A DNA stretch of 64,000 nt, taken from assembly GCF_000956175.1 (NCBI RefSeq), contig NZ_CP011070.1, positions 124,001-188,000 of the forward strand. Reading direction: 5' to 3'. Origin of the DNA: Nitrosopumilus adriaticus. Lineage in GTDB: Archaea > Thermoproteota > Nitrososphaeria > Nitrososphaerales > Nitrosopumilaceae. Below are positions 60,839 through 64,000 of the stretch, piece after piece (the stretch's first letter is position 1; every line of letters starts with the position of its first letter). A program made the position numbers and the translations under genes. The notes beneath the pieces were generated by a model that saw only the letters and a list, made by a program, of their open reading frames with translations, did no database searches and had not been told where the DNA came from.

Positions 60839-61561
60839 TTGGCATTCAAGTATTTTGTAATATTTTTTTTCATGGCTTTAATTGTAAACTTTAGCATTGC
60901 AAATGCTGAAACTGTAAGTATTCCTGAATGGGTTTATACAGTACATGATTTTTGGATTGAAGAAAAAATTTCTGATGATGAATTTACTACCGTGCTAAAC
61001 TATCTAGAAAAACAAAATATAGTTGATCTCATTTTGCATAAATCCTATGATGTTAAAACCAACTTTTTACTTAGTATGATGCAAAACCAAGATGCCCAAC
61101 GATTTGTATCTTGTACTGATGGCTGGTATGTAACGGGGTATTTTGTACCCGTAGAGAAAGATTATTCTGATGAATTTATCATAATCAACATTGGTGAAAC
61201 ACAACGAGAATTTCGACAAGATTTTGTTGATGCAATACAGATAGAAGGTTGGGGGAAAACATTATCTGGAGATTATTTAGGTTGGTATGATAATTCCTTT
61301 CACATAAATGAAACTGCATTAGATCAAAATGGACAACCACTTGTTGCAGGTATGATAGCTGTTGATAATACCATAATAGATAGGGAAACTGAATTAATAA
61401 TCTCTACACTCCCAGAACCGTGGAACGAAATCATTCTTATTTCTGCAGATGAAGGACCTGCAATCAAAGGAAAACATATTGATTTGTTTACAGGAGAAGG
61501 AAAACTAGCCGAAAATGAAACTTTTCGTGTTACTGGTTATGATAACAAAGTATGCAAATAG
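60839..61561 (+). CDS. Secreted 3D-domain protein with WIKNNA-like N-terminal motif
   Basis: 240 residues from TTG at 60839; an ATG at 60812 is in frame but lies inside the DegP gene. Signal peptide (FVIFFFMALIVNFSIANA), a motif VSIPEWVYTVHDFWIEEKIS related to the WIKNNA repeats, then a 3D (Asp-Asp-Asp) double-psi barrel: WYVTGYFVPV, MIAVDNTIIDRETEL, IISADEGPAIKGKHIDLF and FRVTGYDNKVC. 3D domains occur in MltA- and resuscitation-factor-type wall enzymes; here the substrate is unclear. Probably in the DegP operon. Confidence 0.75.
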   Translation: MAFKYFVIFFFMALIVNFSIANAETVSIPEWVYTVHDFWIEEKISDDEFTTVLNYLEKQNIVDLILHKSYDVKTNFLLSMMQNQDAQRFVSCTDGWYVTGYFVPVEKDYSDEFIIINIGETQREFRQDFVDAIQIEGWGKTLSGDYLGWYDNSFHINETALDQNGQPLVAGMIAVDNTIIDRETELIISTLPEPWNEIILISADEGPAIKGKHIDLFTGEGKLAENETFRVTGYDNKVCK

Positions 61562-61562
61562 T

Positions 61563-61790
61563 TTATGATAGTCTTTCGAACAATTCTTGTTTTTTTGGAA
61601 TCCCTATGAATTCCAGTTTATCATCAATTACAATTCCAGGTGCAGTAAATATTGGATATTTTTCCAAATATTCGGGTTTTTCTGTAATGTCAATTACATC
61701 ATAAGATACTTTCATTTCATCTAACATTGTTTCAACAACTTTACAATTACCACAAGAAGGTGTTGTTAGAATTTCGATTTTATGACTCAT
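61563..61790 (-). CDS. Thioredoxin/glutaredoxin-like protein
   Basis: 75 residues from ATG at 61790 (MSHKIEILTTPSCGNCKVVE); the longer frame to 61904 runs over the YHS gene. Active site CGNC in a thioredoxin fold with cis-Pro FTAPGIVID. Cytoplasmic. It overlaps the YHS ORF by 11 nt and is third in the CcdA-YHS-glutaredoxin operon; it could pass electrons to CcdA. Confidence 0.85.
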   Translation of the reverse strand: MSHKIEILTTPSCGNCKVVETMLDEMKVSYDVIDITEKPEYLEKYPIFTAPGIVIDDKLEFIGIPKKQELFERLS

Positions 61791-61920
61791 TTTCAAAATG
61801 CTCTGGGTTGTTTTCAAATGCCCATCTGCAACTAGCACAACAGAATCGATATTCCTTTCCTTTGTAAGAAAATACTTCACCTTTCTCCCCCATTTCCATT
61901 CCACATACAGGATCTTTCAT
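61780..61920 (-). CDS. YHS-domain metal-binding protein (46 aa)
   Basis: ATG at 61920 overlaps the ccdA TGA (ATGA) and the TAA at 61780-61782 lies within the start of the next gene. Sequence MKDPVCGMEMGEKGEVFSYK, then GKEYRFCCASCRWAFENNPE: the DPVCGM...YRFCCxxC pattern is the YHS family, found at the ends of copper ATPases and in mercury and copper proteins. Three Cys in CCASC plus one earlier would bind a metal. Not found as a separate frame by length filters because of its size. Confidence 0.8.
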   Translation of the reverse strand: MKDPVCGMEMGEKGEVFSYKGKEYRFCCASCRWAFENNPEHFENES

Positions 61921-62912
61921 GCATTCACTCCTCTTATTCTTCTGACTGACCGTACAAAAAGTGGACTAAGGATCAAAACTGCCAACAAAGCACCATAAAA
62001 TATTTTGAAGTCTCCCTTAACATGTCCGTGCTCATGATCATGCTCATCCATCTCAAACTCTGATGGAATAGGAGTCATTTCAATTATGCTATTCCATCCC
62101 TTATGGATAAATGTCTCCTCATACCATTCATGACCTTCTGGAAGACCATTAATTATCAAAAAGGCACCAATAACGATCAGCATCCATCCAGAAGCCCTTT
62201 CAATTGATTCTCTTTTGAGGGTAAGGCTCTTTGTTGCATTGATTCCAATTACTGCAAGAACTGACATCAAAATCAAAGGAATTGCTCTTCCTACTCCATG
62301 CACAACCCCTAATGATGCACCTACCTCTATACTTCCAGTCCCTGCAATGTAAATCAAAAGCCAATAAAATAATGGATTGGGACAACCAACTCCTGCATTT
62401 CCAAGTAACAATCCCATGAAAAATGATTTTGTATATTCTCCACGATTCTGTATGAACTTTGGTGTTCCTGAATATGACGGCAGTCTAAGAGAAATTATTT
62501 TTAGTTGAGATAAACCAAAAACAAAGGCTGCTATTCCTGCAATCAAAAACATTACAGTTGATGCTTGATCTAATGATGCACTCTGCCCAATTGCTGCAAT
62601 TGCCATTCCATAAGCTGCTATTGTAATTGTTAGACCTACACCAAAAAGTAGTGCCATACTCAAACCTTTCTTGTAACCTTGACCCATACTTAGTGGAACA
62701 ATAATGAAAACAAGGGGTAATGTACATGGTAGAACAATCATTGATAGACCTGCAACATATGCAATAACAATCCATGAAAGATATGTTGTATGCTCTTTTC
62801 CTTCAATTGTAAAACTTGTTCCAAGCGAAAAAATTATTCCAAGAAAAATTAATGAAAATAAAATAAATGAAATAATTACCATTGATTTTTTTGCAATTAC
62901 AACTGAAGACAT
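61917..62912 (-). CDS. CcdA/DsbD-type membrane thiol transporter
   Basis: 331 residues, 8 or so hydrophobic segments. The two cysteines of the CcdA core are visible: AGLSMIVLPCTLPLVFIIVP and LLLGNAGVGCPNPLFYWLL. A His/Asp-rich loop (EMDEHDHEHGHVKGD) near the C-terminus may bind metal. Moves reducing equivalents across the membrane to extracytoplasmic thiols. Under an operator at 62949; TATA-like TTAAGTATC is about 23-30 nt upstream. First of three genes. Confidence 0.88.
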   Translation of the reverse strand: MSSVVIAKKSMVIISFILFSLIFLGIIFSLGTSFTIEGKEHTTYLSWIVIAYVAGLSMIVLPCTLPLVFIIVPLSMGQGYKKGLSMALLFGVGLTITIAAYGMAIAAIGQSASLDQASTVMFLIAGIAAFVFGLSQLKIISLRLPSYSGTPKFIQNRGEYTKSFFMGLLLGNAGVGCPNPLFYWLLIYIAGTGSIEVGASLGVVHGVGRAIPLILMSVLAVIGINATKSLTLKRESIERASGWMLIVIGAFLIINGLPEGHEWYEETFIHKGWNSIIEMTPIPSEFEMDEHDHEHGHVKGDFKIFYGALLAVLILSPLFVRSVRRIRGVNA

Positions 62913-62948
62913 ACCTCATACTGTTTTATTTTGATACTTAATTAGTGG

Positions 62949-62966
62949 ACTTTACAAATGTAAGGC
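62949..62966. promoter_or_regulatory. Operator-like palindrome, ccdA operon
   Basis: ACTTTACA-AA-TGTAAGGC: left arm as in the core, right arm with two mismatches, but flanked by TTAGTG and CACTAA, which restores dyad symmetry around it. Lies 37 nt upstream of the ccdA start (minus strand), beyond its TATA. Confidence 0.55.
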
Positions 62967-62989
62967 ACTAATCAAATACCTGATTTTGA

Positions 62990-63673
62990 TTATGACATGG
63001 ATTCAATTACTTTCTCAAATACTGGATATGGCTGTGGTCCCACAATTTTCTCTTGAATGCCATCAGGGCCAACAATGAAAAATGTAGGAGTGCCTGTTAC
63101 TCCATTTTCCTGTGCCTCATTTGTGTTAAATTGCACACGTTTTTGATATTTTGCCGAATCTAGGCAATTTACAAACAAATCCATATCTAATCCTAAATTG
63201 TAGGCGTATCCTTTTAGGCTGTCTGAGTTTGCCCAGCCACTGTCAATTGATAATTGATTTGAATACAGAAATCCATGATAATCCCAGTATTTTTCTTGTT
63301 CTTCTGCACAGTAAGTTGCTATTGATGCAGGAACCGAATCTTTGCCTAAGAAAGCAATATCTACAAAAACCAGTTTTGCTTTTCCTGTTTCAATGTAATT
63401 AGTTACAATGTCGGGTTTTGTATTTAGAAACCATTTCTTACAATTAGGACATTGATAATCCCCAAATTCAATTATGGTGATTGGTGCATTAGAGGAACCC
63501 ATAATTGGTGAACCAAGCGAGGTATCAACAGTACCAATTTGTCTATTCATATCAAGATTGATGGATTCTGAATTTGTAGGTATTTGATAAAATAATACAA
63601 GTGTTACTAAAACAACTACAATACTTGCAGCAAATATAATTTGCTTAGGTTTGCTTTTCTTACTCTTTTTCAT
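62990..63673 (-). CDS. DsbA-family thioredoxin-fold protein, membrane-anchored
   Basis: 227 residues. N-terminal anchor (IIFAASIVVVLVTLVLFYQI), then a DsbA-like domain with active site FGDYQCPNCKKWF (CPNC) and cis-Pro NGVTGTPTFFIVG. Paralogue of 58326-59123 but with a different CxxC, so perhaps a different redox potential. Upstream site 63714-63731. Confidence 0.91.
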   Translation of the reverse strand: MKKSKKSKPKQIIFAASIVVVLVTLVLFYQIPTNSESINLDMNRQIGTVDTSLGSPIMGSSNAPITIIEFGDYQCPNCKKWFLNTKPDIVTNYIETGKAKLVFVDIAFLGKDSVPASIATYCAEEQEKYWDYHGFLYSNQLSIDSGWANSDSLKGYAYNLGLDMDLFVNCLDSAKYQKRVQFNTNEAQENGVTGTPTFFIVGPDGIQEKIVGPQPYPVFEKVIESMS

Positions 63674-63713
63674 GTTTGCAATATTTTAAAAATTGAACAT
63701 ACTTAATCCCTGT

Positions 63714-63731
63714 ACTTTACAAATGACAAAG
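63714..63731. promoter_or_regulatory. Hybrid operator-like site, second DsbA gene
   Basis: ACTTTACA-AA-TGACAAAG: left arm of the regulon type, right arm TGACAA as in the nirK palindrome. Located 41 nt upstream of the DsbA start (minus strand), beyond TAAGTATG-like TATA at about 63700-63707. Confidence 0.45.
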
Positions 63732-63734
63732 ATA

Positions 63735-64000
63735 CTAGAACCTACTCTTTTCAACAGTAATTGTTCCTGTCATCCATGGATGTGGTTGGCAGTGATAAGG
63801 AATTACTTGCTCTTCAGTAAATAGAAATTCGTATGTATCACCTGGTTTTAATACACCTGTAGATCCAAAGTCTCCGCTATATCCGTCAGCTTGACGATGA
63901 TCAGGAGTTACAGTATGAGCAGTATCATCATTATTCTGCCAAATCACTTTGTTTGTGAATCCCAATAAAACAGTAGGTTTGTTTGGAACATAGTTTTCAT
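63735..64000 (-). CDS. Cupredoxin (plastocyanin-like), 5' end beyond window
   Basis: Frame is open to the window edge; the TTG at 63965 is internal because the frame continues upstream as ENYVPNKPTVLLGFTNKVIW. Type 1 copper ligands are visible: His in DDTAHTVTPDH and Cys, His, Met in PYHCQPHPWMTGTITV. The visible part is 88 codons; a signal peptide should lie outside the window. Electron carrier or copper protein, adjacent to the DsbA gene. Confidence 0.88.
   Translation of the reverse strand, partial: ENYVPNKPTVLLGFTNKVIWQNNDDTAHTVTPDHRQADGYSGDFGSTGVLKPGDTYEFLFTEEQVIPYHCQPHPWMTGTITVEKSRF

Overview
The window is an AT-rich stretch of an ammonia-oxidising archaeon of the Nitrosopumilus type (Thaumarchaeota/Nitrososphaerota). 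The evidence is a thaumarchaeal copper nitrite reductase (NirK), an Amt ammonium channel, the archaeal pantoate kinase/phosphopantothenate synthetase route to CoA, aCPSF1, SepF, an Orc1/Cdc6, an A/V-type ATP synthase, PEFG-type sorted surface proteins, and many genes whose TATA box sits 22-30 nt before the start codon (leaderless mRNAs). No rRNA, tRNA, CRISPR array or insertion sequence was seen. The assignment to organism is from gene content alone.

Layout. 1-10 kb: end of a proteasome beta subunit, aCPSF1, SepF, a PP-loop thiolase-like enzyme, an M24 peptidase, then a leftward CoA operon (pantoate kinase, phosphopantothenate synthetase, PanB, CoaBC, a 55-aa ORF linked by ATGA, a methyltransferase). 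10-25 kb: PhoU/AbrB regulator, NUDIX hydrolase, double-HTH Lrp regulator, a MacB/FtsX-type ABC exporter with a membrane-anchored partner, ABC1 kinase, Hsp20, small regulators and zinc ribbons, and a nucleotide operon (thymidylate kinase, HD hydrolase, UMP kinase). Two copies of an apparently structured, covarying RNA element lie here, each directly upstream of a leaderless gene. 25-39 kb: Cas4-like nuclease, Amt, rhodanese, and the ATP synthase genes C, I, E, A, B, D, a 43-aa ORF, and K. 38-43.5 kb: divergent pyrI/pyrB, a Lon-N-domain protein, a PEFG surface protein and cdc6 with an origin-box-like site.

43.5-64 kb is an accessory-looking copper and cell-envelope region: two CDF metal transporters, a protein that is about 30% methionine, beta-propellers, a 35-aa peptide with 8 cysteines (metallothionein-like), cupredoxins, NirK, two DsbA-like oxidoreductases, a DegP/HtrA protease, a 3D-domain protein, and a CcdA-YHS-glutaredoxin operon.

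The most interesting system is in 58-64 kb. A palindrome built on CTTTACA-N2-TGTAAAG (two perfect copies, one AT-flanked copy and two degenerate ones) stands immediately upstream of the TATA region of a DsbA gene, an Lrp-type regulator with a C-terminal Cys-rich TRASH-like metal-sensing domain, the DegP gene, the CcdA-YHS-glutaredoxin operon and a second DsbA gene. This reads as an autoregulated metal- or thiol-responsive envelope protein-folding regulon. NirK carries a related but distinct perfect palindrome (CTTGTCAATTGACAAG), and one site near the right edge appears to join one half of each type.

Other unusual items: two genes broken at an A7 run where a -1 shift restores the protein (a three-HTH regulator and a mini zinc ribbon), an ABC ATPase without any ATG/GTG/TTG before its Walker A motif, and several short ORFs (6366-6533, 20142-20258, 37933-38064, 46502-46609, 61780-61920) placed by stop/start overlaps or direct abutment.
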